Shown here piece after piece: positions 33,609 to 42,564 of a stretch of 53,132 bases of DNA. Below the pieces are notes generated by a model. It had not been told where the DNA came from. It saw nothing but the letters and a program-made list of their open reading frames with translations, and searched no databases. The number at the start of each line of letters is the position of its first letter. Position 1 is the first letter of the stretch. The stretch is taken from assembly GCA_047632595.1 (NCBI GenBank), contig JBLIDK010000010.1, positions 1 to 53,132 on the forward strand, read 5' to 3'. Position numbers and translations under genes: made by a program. This DNA is from JBLIDK01 sp047632595. GTDB taxonomy: Bacteria; Bacteroidota; Bacteroidia; Sphingobacteriales; Sphingobacteriaceae.

Positions 33609-36230
33609 ATGGCAGAAGGCAGAGATAGAATTATCCCTATAAATATTGAAGATGAAATGAAGTCAGCTTACATCGATTATTCGATGTCGGTTATTGTTTC
33701 AAGAGCACTTCCTGACGTACGTGATGGATTAAAACCCGTTCACAGAAGAGTACTTTACGGAATGCTTGATTTAGGTTTGTACAGCAACAAGTCGTATAAA
33801 AAATCAGCAAGAATTGTTGGGGAAGTTTTAGGTAAGTATCACCCGCATGGTGATTCATCTGTTTATGATACAATGGTACGTATGGCTCAACATTGGTCAT
33901 TACGATACCCATTAGTAGATGGACAAGGAAACTTTGGTTCGATGGATAACGATAGTCCTGCTGCGATGCGTTATACTGAGGCCAGAATGAAGAAGATTGC
34001 CGAAGAGATGATTGGCGATATCAACAAAAATACAGTTGATTTCTCACTTAACTTTGATGATTCATTAGAAGAGCCAACAGTACTTCCCGCAAAAATCCCT
34101 AACCTTCTGGTAAATGGAGCTTCAGGTATAGCAGTAGGTATGGCAACAAACATGGCGCCGCATAACCTTACTGAGGTTATTGATGGAATTATTGCCTACA
34201 TCGCTAACAAAGATATTACGATTGCAGAATTAATGCAACATATAAAAGCCCCTGATTTCCCTACAGGTGGTATTATTTATGGTTACGAAGGAGTTCGTGA
34301 TGCATTTGAAACTGGAAGAGGCCGTGTAATGATGCGCGCAAAGGCTGAAATTGAAGACAATGAAGGTCGTACTCAAATTATAGTAACAGAAGTGCCTTAT
34401 CAAGTAAACAAGGCATTAATGATTTCTAAAACTGCCGACTTAGTTAATGATAAGAAACTAGAAGGTATATCGGATATTAGAGATGAGTCTGATAGAAATG
34501 GGGTACGTGTAGTTTATGACCTTAAACGCGATGCGAATCCAAACGTTGTTTTAAACAAACTATTCAAATTAACTCAACTTCAAACGTCATTCTCAGTAAA
34601 CAACATTGCCCTAGTAAAAGGGCGCCCAATGATGTTGACATTGAAAGACATGATTGTGCATTTTGTTGATCACAGGCACGTGATTGTAGTTCGAAGAACA
34701 CAGTACGAATTAGAAGAAGCTGAGAAGAAAATACATATTTTAGAAGGGTATTTAATTGCTTTAGATAACCTTGATGCTGTAATTAAACTCATCCGCGGAA
34801 GCGCTAGCCCAGACTTAGCAAAAGAAGGCTTAATCAATGACTTTAAACTAAGTGAACTTCAAGCCAAAGCAATTCTTGAAATGCGTTTACAAAGACTTAC
34901 AGGTCTTGAGCGCGATAAAATCAAAAAAGAATACGAAGAAATCATGGCATTTATTATTGAATGCAAGGCGATTTTAGATAGTGAAGACCTAAGAATGCAA
35001 ATTGTTGGTGATGAGCTAGTTGAGATGCGTGATAAGTATGGTGATGAGCGTAGAACAGAAATTGTTCACAGTGCTGATGAAATTAGCATGGAAGACCTTA
35101 TCCCTAATGATCCTGTAGTTATTACAATTTCGCATATGGGTTACATGAAACGTACTCCTTTAGAAGAATTTAGAATTCAAGGAAGAGGTGGACGTGGATC
35201 TAAAGGTAGTTCATCACGACAAGAAGACTTTATTGAGCACATATTTGTAGCCACAAACCATAATTACATGTTGTTCTTTACGGAACAAGGAAAGTGTTAC
35301 TGGTTGAAGGTGTACGAAATTCCAGAAGGAAGTAGAACTTCAAAAGGAAGAGCAGTTCAAAACATGATTAGCATAGAGCCAGACGATAAGATCAAGGCAT
35401 TTATGAATGTAGACAATCTGAAAGACGAAGATTATCTTAAGAATCACTACGTAATCATGTGTACTAAGAAAGGTATCATTAAGAAAACCACCTTAGAAGC
35501 ATACTCTAGACCAAGAGTAAATGGTATAAATGCCATTACAATTAAAGATGATGATCAATTATTAGAAGCTAGATTAACTAATGGTAATTGTGAGATTTTA
35601 ATTGCTTCGAAAGAAGGAAAGGCAATTCGTTTCCCAGAAGAGAAAGTTAGACCAATGGGTAGAACAGCATCGGGAGTGAAAGCGATAAGTTTAGATGGTA
35701 AGAAGAACGAAGTAATTGGAATGGTTTGTACTGATGATCCTGAAATGACTGTATTGGTTGTTTCTGAAAAAGGATATGGAAAACGTTCTGCTATAGAAGA
35801 CTACCGAATCACAAATAGAGGTGGTAAAGGAGTTAAAACTATCAGTGTAACCGATAAAACCGGTAATTTGATTGCCATTAAAGGGGTAACCGATGAGAAT
35901 GAGTTAATGATTATTAACAAGTCGGGTATTACCATAAGAATGGGTGTTGATAAGTTAAGAGTAATGGGAAGAGCAACGCAAGGAGTTCGACTTATTAAGC
36001 TTGATGAAAAAGACGAAATAGCATCAGTAGCAAAAATCGATGCCATCGATGCGCCGGAAGAGCCATTATTGGATGAAGAAGGAAATGTAATTGAAACTCC
36101 AGAAATGGGTGAAGAAGGAACAACTGAAGTTTCTCCTGAAAGCTCAGCTGAAGACAATACAGATGATAGCTCAGAAAGTAACATTGATGCTGATAAAGCG
36201 TCAGGTGATGATGAAGAATCGGAAAAATAG
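33609..36230 (+). CDS. gyrA: DNA gyrase subunit A
   Basis: 873-residue catalytic subunit of gyrase. Breakage-reunion domain: YSMSVIVSRALPDVRDGLKPVHRRVLY; QRDR region GKYHPHGDSSVYDTMVRMAQHW, with wild-type-like Ser and Asp; active-site Tyr in AAMRYTEARM. The C-terminal beta-pinwheel carries the GyrA box QGRGGRGSKG (near residue 525), which makes it gyrase rather than topoisomerase IV. It ends in an acidic, Ser-rich tail of about 55 residues (EEGTTEVSPESSAEDN...). Follows the terminator; M16 peptidase starts 35 bp downstream. Confidence 0.96.
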   Translation: MAEGRDRIIPINIEDEMKSAYIDYSMSVIVSRALPDVRDGLKPVHRRVLYGMLDLGLYSNKSYKKSARIVGEVLGKYHPHGDSSVYDTMVRMAQHWSLRYPLVDGQGNFGSMDNDSPAAMRYTEARMKKIAEEMIGDINKNTVDFSLNFDDSLEEPTVLPAKIPNLLVNGASGIAVGMATNMAPHNLTEVIDGIIAYIANKDITIAELMQHIKAPDFPTGGIIYGYEGVRDAFETGRGRVMMRAKAEIEDNEGRTQIIVTEVPYQVNKALMISKTADLVNDKKLEGISDIRDESDRNGVRVVYDLKRDANPNVVLNKLFKLTQLQTSFSVNNIALVKGRPMMLTLKDMIVHFVDHRHVIVVRRTQYELEEAEKKIHILEGYLIALDNLDAVIKLIRGSASPDLAKEGLINDFKLSELQAKAILEMRLQRLTGLERDKIKKEYEEIMAFIIECKAILDSEDLRMQIVGDELVEMRDKYGDERRTEIVHSADEISMEDLIPNDPVVITISHMGYMKRTPLEEFRIQGRGGRGSKGSSSRQEDFIEHIFVATNHNYMLFFTEQGKCYWLKVYEIPEGSRTSKGRAVQNMISIEPDDKIKAFMNVDNLKDEDYLKNHYVIMCTKKGIIKKTTLEAYSRPRVNGINAITIKDDDQLLEARLTNGNCEILIASKEGKAIRFPEEKVRPMGRTASGVKAISLDGKKNEVIGMVCTDDPEMTVLVVSEKGYGKRSAIEDYRITNRGGKGVKTISVTDKTGNLIAIKGVTDENELMIINKSGITIRMGVDKLRVMGRATQGVRLIKLDEKDEIASVAKIDAIDAPEEPLLDEEGNVIETPEMGEEGTTEVSPESSAEDNTDDSSESNIDADKASGDDEESEK

Positions 36231-36265
36231 TAAATTCGTAATTTCTAAGAATATTTAAATACAGT

Positions 36266-39112
36266 ATGAAGTATAATAGCAACACTTTAAAGCAACTTTT
36301 TATAGTGCTTTTAGCAGGAGTATTTGCAGTTTCAGCAAATGCACAAGAATCTACATTAATTGAAAAAGTAACAAACGCAGATAATTCGTTAAACATTCAA
36401 TATGAGAAGTATGAGCTTCCAAATGGATTAACTCTAATTGTTCATGAAGATCATTCTGATCCCATTGTTCATGTTGAGGTTACTTATCACGTAGGTTCAG
36501 CACGTGAAGTTCCAGGAAAAACAGGTTTTGCTCATTTTTTTGAACATATGATGTTTCAAGGTTCTGACAATGTTAAAGCTAAAGAGCATTTTAAAATTGT
36601 AAGTGAGTCGGGTGGTACAATGAATGGTACTACAAACAGGGACAAAACTAACTATTTTGAAACCATGCCTAGCAATCAACTTGAAACTGCTTTGTGGTTA
36701 GAGTCTGATAGAATGGGATTTTTATTAGATGCTGTTGACCAAAAGAAATTTGAAGTTCAACGAGCTACTGTAAAAAATGAAAAATCGCAAAATATTGAAA
36801 ATCAACCATATGCAATGGCTATTGTCGAAGTTGCTGGGCAAACATTATATCCATTAGGACATCCATATAGCTGGCCAGTAATTGGTTATGTTGATGATCT
36901 TGATAGAGTTGGAGTAGATGATTTGAAAGAATTCTTTTTACGTTGGTATGGACCAAACAACGCTTATGTGGTTGTTTCGGGAGATGTAAATACTGCTGAT
37001 GTTGTAAAATTAACTGAGAAGTATTTTGGTTCAATTCCAAAAGGCCCAGAAGTAAGAAAGCAACGTCCAGAAAAAGCATTATTAGCAAGTAGCCAATATG
37101 CAAAATACGAGGATAACGTTTATTTCCCTTTAACTTTTGTGGTTTATCCAACAGTACCTCAATTTCACAGAGATGAAGCTGCAATGGATATTTTAGCAGA
37201 CTTACTTGGTGGTGGAAACAACTCAATTATGTATAAGAACTTCGTGAAAACAGAAGATGCTGTAGAGGCAAACTCATCACACCCAACTTCAGAATTAGCA
37301 GGTGAGTTACAAATGTTTGTCTTGTCTTATCCTGATTTTTCAATTACAATGAATGAAATGTTCAATAATGTTGAGAAGAAGTTAAACACTATGCTAGATG
37401 AATTTGCAACATCTGGAATAACTGAAGAAGCGGTAGAAAGAGCAAAAACTCAGATTACTTCGGGTATGATTGATAGATTGACCTCAGTAGCAGGAAAATC
37501 TTCTATGCTAACTCAATACATTATGTTTGGAAGACCGTCATTTAATTTTGCAGATGACTACGGCAGATATCAAGAAGTGAGTACCGAAGATGTTAAACGA
37601 GTGTTCGAAAGATATATCTACAAAAAGAACGCGGCTTATGTAAATGTTTTACCTCGTCTTTCACAAGGAGATGATAGCATTACAAGTTACAATCCTTATG
37701 CAGCTATGGGTACAACCACTGCTGGATCTGAAGCAGGAGATTTAACTTATAATAAGGCTACGGATAAATTTGACCGTACAGTTCGTCCAACTCCTGGTCC
37801 TGCAAAGGCACCTCAAATTCCAGACTTTTACACGAAGTCGTTTGCAAACGGAATGAAAGTTATTGGAACCAAAACTACTGAAACGCCTAAGGTTATATTA
37901 TACATTCAATTTGAAGGTGGTGAACTACTTGCTGGTGATAAGGATAAAATTGGTATCGCTGGGTTAACTGGTGCAATGATGAATGAAGGAACCAAGAACT
38001 TTACTACTGAAGAGATTAGCGCAAAGCTAGAAGCTTTAGGAAGTTCAATTAGCATAGGTGGTAGAAATGAAAACTTCACAGTTATTGTTCAATCTTTATC
38101 AGAAAACCTAGAAGCAACTTTAACACTTTTGGAGGAAAAACTAATGAATCCAGGATTTAGAGAAGATGATTTCAAGAGGGTTTCAAAAAGTTATAGAGAA
38201 TCTGTAAAGAACAGAAAAACAAGCGCACAAGAATTAGGAAATGCTGCATTTAATAGCATAGTTTACGGTGATAACATTCGAGGAGCTTATGTTACTGAAG
38301 CAGGAGTTGAAGATTTATCTCTTTCTGATGTAGAGAAGTATTATAATACTGCACTTTCTCCATCATTAGCAACCTTAACTGTTGTAGGTAATCTAGATGC
38401 GAAGGATTTATTTACTAAAATAGGATTCTTAGAGAATTGGGCAGCTAAGGATATTAAAATCCCAACAATTTCTTCTTATCCAGAAATTGAAGAGACGACC
38501 ATATACTTAGTTCATAAGCCACGTTCACCACAATCAATTATAATGGCAGGACATTTATCCTTAAGCTATGATGCTACAGATGAATATTTCAAATCTTCTA
38601 TTGCAAACTTCCCATTAGGAGGTGCATTTAGTAGTCGTTTAAACCTTCAATTAAGAGAAGAAAAAGGTTGGACATATGGAATTCGTTCATTCTTTGGTGG
38701 TGGAAAGCAAGTTGGACCATTCATGGTTTCAGCAAGTGTTAAGGCATCTGCAACTGATAGTTCAATAAAAGAAATCATTACCATATTAAACGATTACCTT
38801 AAAGATGGTATCAAAGATGAAGAGTTAGAGTTTACTCGTCAAGCTAGATTGAATAGAGATGCATTACAGTATGAGACTCCATTCCAAAAAGCTGGTTTCT
38901 TAGCTGAAATTGCAGAATATGATTTAGATAAATCATTTATTCAAAAGCAACAAGAAATTCTAAGAACTATTACCAAAGAAGAAATAAACTCTTTGACTAA
39001 TAAAAACATTAGACCAGACAAAATGGTAATTGTTGTGGTAGGAAGTAAGTATAAACTTAAGAAGCCGCTTAAGGATCTTAATTATAAGATTAAGGAAATT
39101 GAGTTAGATTAA
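36266..39112 (+). CDS. Exported M16 (insulinase-like) zinc peptidase, two-domain
   Basis: 948-residue periplasmic protein. Signal peptide about 1-26 (FIVLLAGVFAVSANA). First M16 half: inverted zinc motif HFFEH (His90-His94, HxxEH) followed by RATVKNEKSQNIENQPY with the third-ligand Glu about 75 residues on. Second half (about 520-930) keeps the fold (SFANGMKVIGTKTTETPKVIL, GAFSSRLNLQLREEKGWTYGI) without zinc ligands, as is usual for fused M16 proteases. It probably degrades short peptides. Closely follows gyrA and precedes two TPR genes. Confidence 0.92.
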   Translation: MKYNSNTLKQLFIVLLAGVFAVSANAQESTLIEKVTNADNSLNIQYEKYELPNGLTLIVHEDHSDPIVHVEVTYHVGSAREVPGKTGFAHFFEHMMFQGSDNVKAKEHFKIVSESGGTMNGTTNRDKTNYFETMPSNQLETALWLESDRMGFLLDAVDQKKFEVQRATVKNEKSQNIENQPYAMAIVEVAGQTLYPLGHPYSWPVIGYVDDLDRVGVDDLKEFFLRWYGPNNAYVVVSGDVNTADVVKLTEKYFGSIPKGPEVRKQRPEKALLASSQYAKYEDNVYFPLTFVVYPTVPQFHRDEAAMDILADLLGGGNNSIMYKNFVKTEDAVEANSSHPTSELAGELQMFVLSYPDFSITMNEMFNNVEKKLNTMLDEFATSGITEEAVERAKTQITSGMIDRLTSVAGKSSMLTQYIMFGRPSFNFADDYGRYQEVSTEDVKRVFERYIYKKNAAYVNVLPRLSQGDDSITSYNPYAAMGTTTAGSEAGDLTYNKATDKFDRTVRPTPGPAKAPQIPDFYTKSFANGMKVIGTKTTETPKVILYIQFEGGELLAGDKDKIGIAGLTGAMMNEGTKNFTTEEISAKLEALGSSISIGGRNENFTVIVQSLSENLEATLTLLEEKLMNPGFREDDFKRVSKSYRESVKNRKTSAQELGNAAFNSIVYGDNIRGAYVTEAGVEDLSLSDVEKYYNTALSPSLATLTVVGNLDAKDLFTKIGFLENWAAKDIKIPTISSYPEIEETTIYLVHKPRSPQSIIMAGHLSLSYDATDEYFKSSIANFPLGGAFSSRLNLQLREEKGWTYGIRSFFGGGKQVGPFMVSASVKASATDSSIKEIITILNDYLKDGIKDEELEFTRQARLNRDALQYETPFQKAGFLAEIAEYDLDKSFIQKQQEILRTITKEEINSLTNKNIRPDKMVIVVVGSKYKLKKPLKDLNYKIKEIELD

Positions 39113-39194
39113 GTTTATTTTAAATTAGGTTTTGTAAAACACCAGAGCTTCACGACATTTGGAGCTCAAGTATTTCACTTTTTAAAGATTTATA

Positions 39195-40352
39195 ATGAAA
39201 AAATACTTAGTAGTAATATTTTTAATAGTATTTGGTTCTGTATCATTTGCACAAAAGAACGAAGTTCAAACAGCAGCCAATCACGTAAAATATGAAGAAT
39301 GGGCTGAAGCAAAAGCTGCAATTGATAAGGCTGCAGAGCACGAAACAACCTCTAGTTATTGGAAAATGCATTATTATAGAGCGAAAACTTACATGGGAAT
39401 AGCTCGCTCAAAAGAGGGTAAAGCTATTGATTCTGATGCTGCCAAAAAAGCTGCCCAATCTTGGATTCAGTATTTAGAATTGGACAACAAGAAAATGTAC
39501 GAAAAAGAAGCTAGAGATGAATTGGTTTCTGCTGGAGTTTTGACGTTCAGAACTGGATTAATCGCCTATCAAAAGGAGCAATATGATGATGCAATTTCTA
39601 ATTACAAAAGTATTTATGAATTATTTCCTTTTGATATAAATAGAGGTTTAGAGCGTAATAACATAAGTAAAGGCTCATTAACCTTGAATAGTTTCTATGC
39701 AGCATCTGCAAAAGGAGATAAAACACAAACTAAAGAGTTCTTGCAAGAATTAATTGATATGCATTACAACGACCCAAGTATCTATTTCAATATGGCAAAG
39801 GTAAATCTTGCAGATAAAGATACTGCTACAGCAATTGAAGTTTTATCGGTTGGTAGAGAATTGTTTGAAGATAATGCTACATTAATTAACATGGAAATGG
39901 ACCTGTATATTAAAACAGGAAGAATGGAAGAGTTGATGTCAACTTTAAATGAAGCAATTGAGCTAGACGAATACAATAGTGTTTTGTACTTTTCAAGAGG
40001 AATTTTAAATCAACAAGGTGGTCAAAATGACAAAGCAGAACAAGATTTCTTAAAGTCACTTGAAGTTAACCCTGATAATATAGACGCTAACTTCACATTA
40101 GGGGCATTTTACTATAACCAAGCGGCTGAGATTAATGCTGCTATGAATAATACTCGTAATAATGATGAGTATGCAAAGTTAAAAGTAAAGTTAAACGAGA
40201 AGTTTCAACAAGCTGTTACCTACTTTGAAACAGCGGATGAAATTAAATCAGGGGACGTGGATACCTTAAACTTATTAAAACAATTGTATTTCAAATTGGG
40301 TGAAAATGACAAATATCAAGATGTTAAAGAACAACTTGAGGATTTGAACTAA
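39195..40352 (+). CDS. Exported TPR-repeat protein (paralogue 1)
   Basis: 385 residues. Signal peptide 1-20 (YLVVIFLIVFGSVSFAQ), then helical tetratricopeptide-like repeats throughout. Clear units include QYDDAISNYKSIYELFPFD, NSVLYFSRGILNQQGGQNDKAEQDFLKSLEVNPDN and IDANFTLGAFYYNQAAEI. It is a protein-interaction scaffold in the periplasm; partner unknown. The next gene is a diverged tandem copy, with the same start (TAA.., AK(A/T)AIDKA) and the same C-terminal ANF-LGA-x-YN-AAE segment. Gap to the M16 gene is 82 bp. Confidence 0.88.
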   Translation: MKKYLVVIFLIVFGSVSFAQKNEVQTAANHVKYEEWAEAKAAIDKAAEHETTSSYWKMHYYRAKTYMGIARSKEGKAIDSDAAKKAAQSWIQYLELDNKKMYEKEARDELVSAGVLTFRTGLIAYQKEQYDDAISNYKSIYELFPFDINRGLERNNISKGSLTLNSFYAASAKGDKTQTKEFLQELIDMHYNDPSIYFNMAKVNLADKDTATAIEVLSVGRELFEDNATLINMEMDLYIKTGRMEELMSTLNEAIELDEYNSVLYFSRGILNQQGGQNDKAEQDFLKSLEVNPDNIDANFTLGAFYYNQAAEINAAMNNTRNNDEYAKLKVKLNEKFQQAVTYFETADEIKSGDVDTLNLLKQLYFKLGENDKYQDVKEQLEDLN

Positions 40353-40376
40353 TCACATTCAACACACAAAACTACT

Positions 40377-41498
40377 ATGAAATTATTTTTATCTATTACA
40401 GTAGCACTTGTTGTTAATATTAGTGCCTTTGCCCAAATGGGACAAGTAACTGCAGCTATTAGCTACTTAGATTATAATGAATTAGATAATGCTAAAACAG
40501 CTATTGACAAAGCTTCAGTAAATGAGAAATCAGTATTATCTGCAAAGACATGGTTTTACCGAGGCCAGATTTACTCTAGGTTATTTCAAAATGAAAATCC
40601 TGTGGTAGCAGCACTTTCAGAAAACCCCTTAGAAGAATCTTATTTGGCATATAGAAAGTGTGATTCATTAGATGATAAAGATAAATTCACGGGTGATTTA
40701 GAACAAGGCATAAATTTTGTGTTGAAAAACATGGCAATTATGGGAATTGCCGAGTTTCAGAAGGAGAATTACGATAAAGCAATCACTTATTTTGGCTATG
40801 TATTAGAGCAGAATGAAAAAGATACTTCAACAATTTTTAATCTTTCACTTGCATCATACAAAAAGGGAGATTCACAATCGGCTTTAGGCTATTTAACTAA
40901 ACTAATCGAACTTGGAACCGGTAATATGGATGTTTATCGACAAATGGAGATTATTCACCTTGAAAACAAGGATACGGTATCAGCAATTAATATAGTTTCA
41001 AAAGGTCGAGAAGTGTTTCCGACTAACACTGCATTATTGAGAGATGAAATTAACCTATATATCCTTACTGGGAAAACAAATTTATTGTCTACTAAACTTG
41101 AGAAAGCGTCAGAATTAGAACCAACTAATAAGTTGATTTGGTTTGCGCTTGGAACAGTAAGTGAAGATTTAAAAAAGATTAATAAAGCAGAAATGGCATA
41201 TAAGAAAGCAATTGAGCTAGATCCTATGTACTTTGATGCTAATTTTAATCTAGGTGCTTTGTTTTACAACTCAGCTGCAGAGAAAGTTAATGAAGCAAAT
41301 AATATTCCAATTAACGATACTAAGAAATATGAAGCAGCGAAGTCGAACTACCTTGCAGAGTTTAATAAGGCATTACCTTACTTTGAACAAGCTTTAAAAG
41401 TAGAACCTGAAAACTACAATACTTTGCGATCGTTAAGAGAAATATATGACCGATTAGGTGATGTTGATAAGGCGAATGAAATAGGAGCGAAGCTTTAA
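40377..41498 (+). CDS. Exported TPR-repeat protein (paralogue 2)
   Basis: 373 residues. Signal peptide about 1-19 (FLSITVALVVNISAFAQ), then TPR repeats (NYDKAITYFGYVLEQNEKD, NKAEMAYKKAIELDPMYFDANFNLGALFYNSAAE, NKALPYFEQALKVEPENYN). A tandem paralogue of the preceding gene, 24 bp downstream. Its TAA stop overlaps the TAA stop of the convergent aspartoacylase-like gene through a shared TTAA (41495-41498). Confidence 0.88.
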   Translation: MKLFLSITVALVVNISAFAQMGQVTAAISYLDYNELDNAKTAIDKASVNEKSVLSAKTWFYRGQIYSRLFQNENPVVAALSENPLEESYLAYRKCDSLDDKDKFTGDLEQGINFVLKNMAIMGIAEFQKENYDKAITYFGYVLEQNEKDTSTIFNLSLASYKKGDSQSALGYLTKLIELGTGNMDVYRQMEIIHLENKDTVSAINIVSKGREVFPTNTALLRDEINLYILTGKTNLLSTKLEKASELEPTNKLIWFALGTVSEDLKKINKAEMAYKKAIELDPMYFDANFNLGALFYNSAAEKVNEANNIPINDTKKYEAAKSNYLAEFNKALPYFEQALKVEPENYNTLRSLREIYDRLGDVDKANEIGAKL

Positions 41499-42460
41499 TT
41501 AATAGATGTACCCTGATACCTTGTTGTTTGTTTAGTGTCGATACGTTCATCTTTAAAAGGCTTTACTAAAAAGAAACCGTCTTGACCTTGATCTTGGTAT
41601 AAAGGCATTAAAATAAAACTATCTTCAGCTGCGAAAATTGGTCCGTTTTTATCGTTTGCAAGTAATTCACCTTTCTTAACCATTTGAAAATTTTGAAAGT
41701 TAGGAAGCATTACAAATTTATCAATAGGTTTTATAAAGTGGTGATAAACCAATTTCACATACTGAGGAATATCTCTTTTAATTTTATTTAAGGTTTGATC
41801 GTATTGTACAAGTGTTGGGAAATCATCTTCAGAGATGAAACCAGTTGAAAGCAAAGTCATGCAAATACCGGCCTCCATGGTAATAACAGATTCTTTAGCA
41901 TAATGGTCACCTACCTCAAAAGCAAAGCCTTTCATTCCTTGTTTGGTCCAATAACTCAGAGCAGTACCTTTTAAATTTTCAGCAAGGCCAACAATAATAG
42001 GAACCGATAATTGGTTTGCAATTTTATCACCAACCATTACATCTGGAATTATTCCAAAAACACCATGATTTGCCGAAGTAGTATGCAAATCCATAAAAAT
42101 GTTCTTACTTGAAGGGTATTTTACCTGTTCGAGCTTAATTAAATTATGAATTTCCTTGAGTTGAACTTCTTCAACTAACTCTAAAGGAACTGGGCAGTTT
42201 AAAATAGTTTGAACATCGTGGTCTCGCCACATGCGATTCAAATCTTTGTCGATATACCGTTCACCCGTTTTTAGAGCTTCCATGTTACCAATAATTCCAA
42301 TTAACTTTCCTGAAATTAAATTAGGATTGATAGAATAAAGCTTATTGAATATTGATTCTAAAGCTTTAAGCCCAGCATTTTCATTTCCGTGTAAAGCACA
42401 ACAAATTATAATTAATGGGCCTTTGTTTTTACCCGTTACTGTTCCAATTATTCTTTCCAA
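41495..42460 (-). CDS. Succinylglutamate desuccinylase/aspartoacylase family protein
   Basis: 321-residue zinc carboxypeptidase-fold enzyme: zinc ligands in ALHGNENAGLKAL (His-x-x-Glu) and FMDLHTTSANHG (His), plus the Arg/Asn pair in DKDLNRMWRDHD. Glu in FEVGDHY is the likely catalytic base. It should hydrolyse an N-acyl amino acid or a similar amide, but the residues do not decide between AstE and AspA. The only start is TTG at 42460, since the frame upstream reaches a stop without ATG. It is 104 bp downstream of the GCS2-CBS gene on the same strand. Confidence 0.85.
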   Translation of the reverse strand: MERIIGTVTGKNKGPLIIICCALHGNENAGLKALESIFNKLYSINPNLISGKLIGIIGNMEALKTGERYIDKDLNRMWRDHDVQTILNCPVPLELVEEVQLKEIHNLIKLEQVKYPSSKNIFMDLHTTSANHGVFGIIPDVMVGDKIANQLSVPIIVGLAENLKGTALSYWTKQGMKGFAFEVGDHYAKESVITMEAGICMTLLSTGFISEDDFPTLVQYDQTLNKIKRDIPQYVKLVYHHFIKPIDKFVMLPNFQNFQMVKKGELLANDKNGPIFAAEDSFILMPLYQDQGQDGFFLVKPFKDERIDTKQTTRYQGTSIN

Positions 42461-42564
42461 CTTATTTGTTATTGCTTTTAAATTATGCTTGAGCTATAGT
42501 CAAATTTGCGAAAATTATTCGACTATAATTTGTTATCAAGACCTTATATCTTTAAAGTTTATAA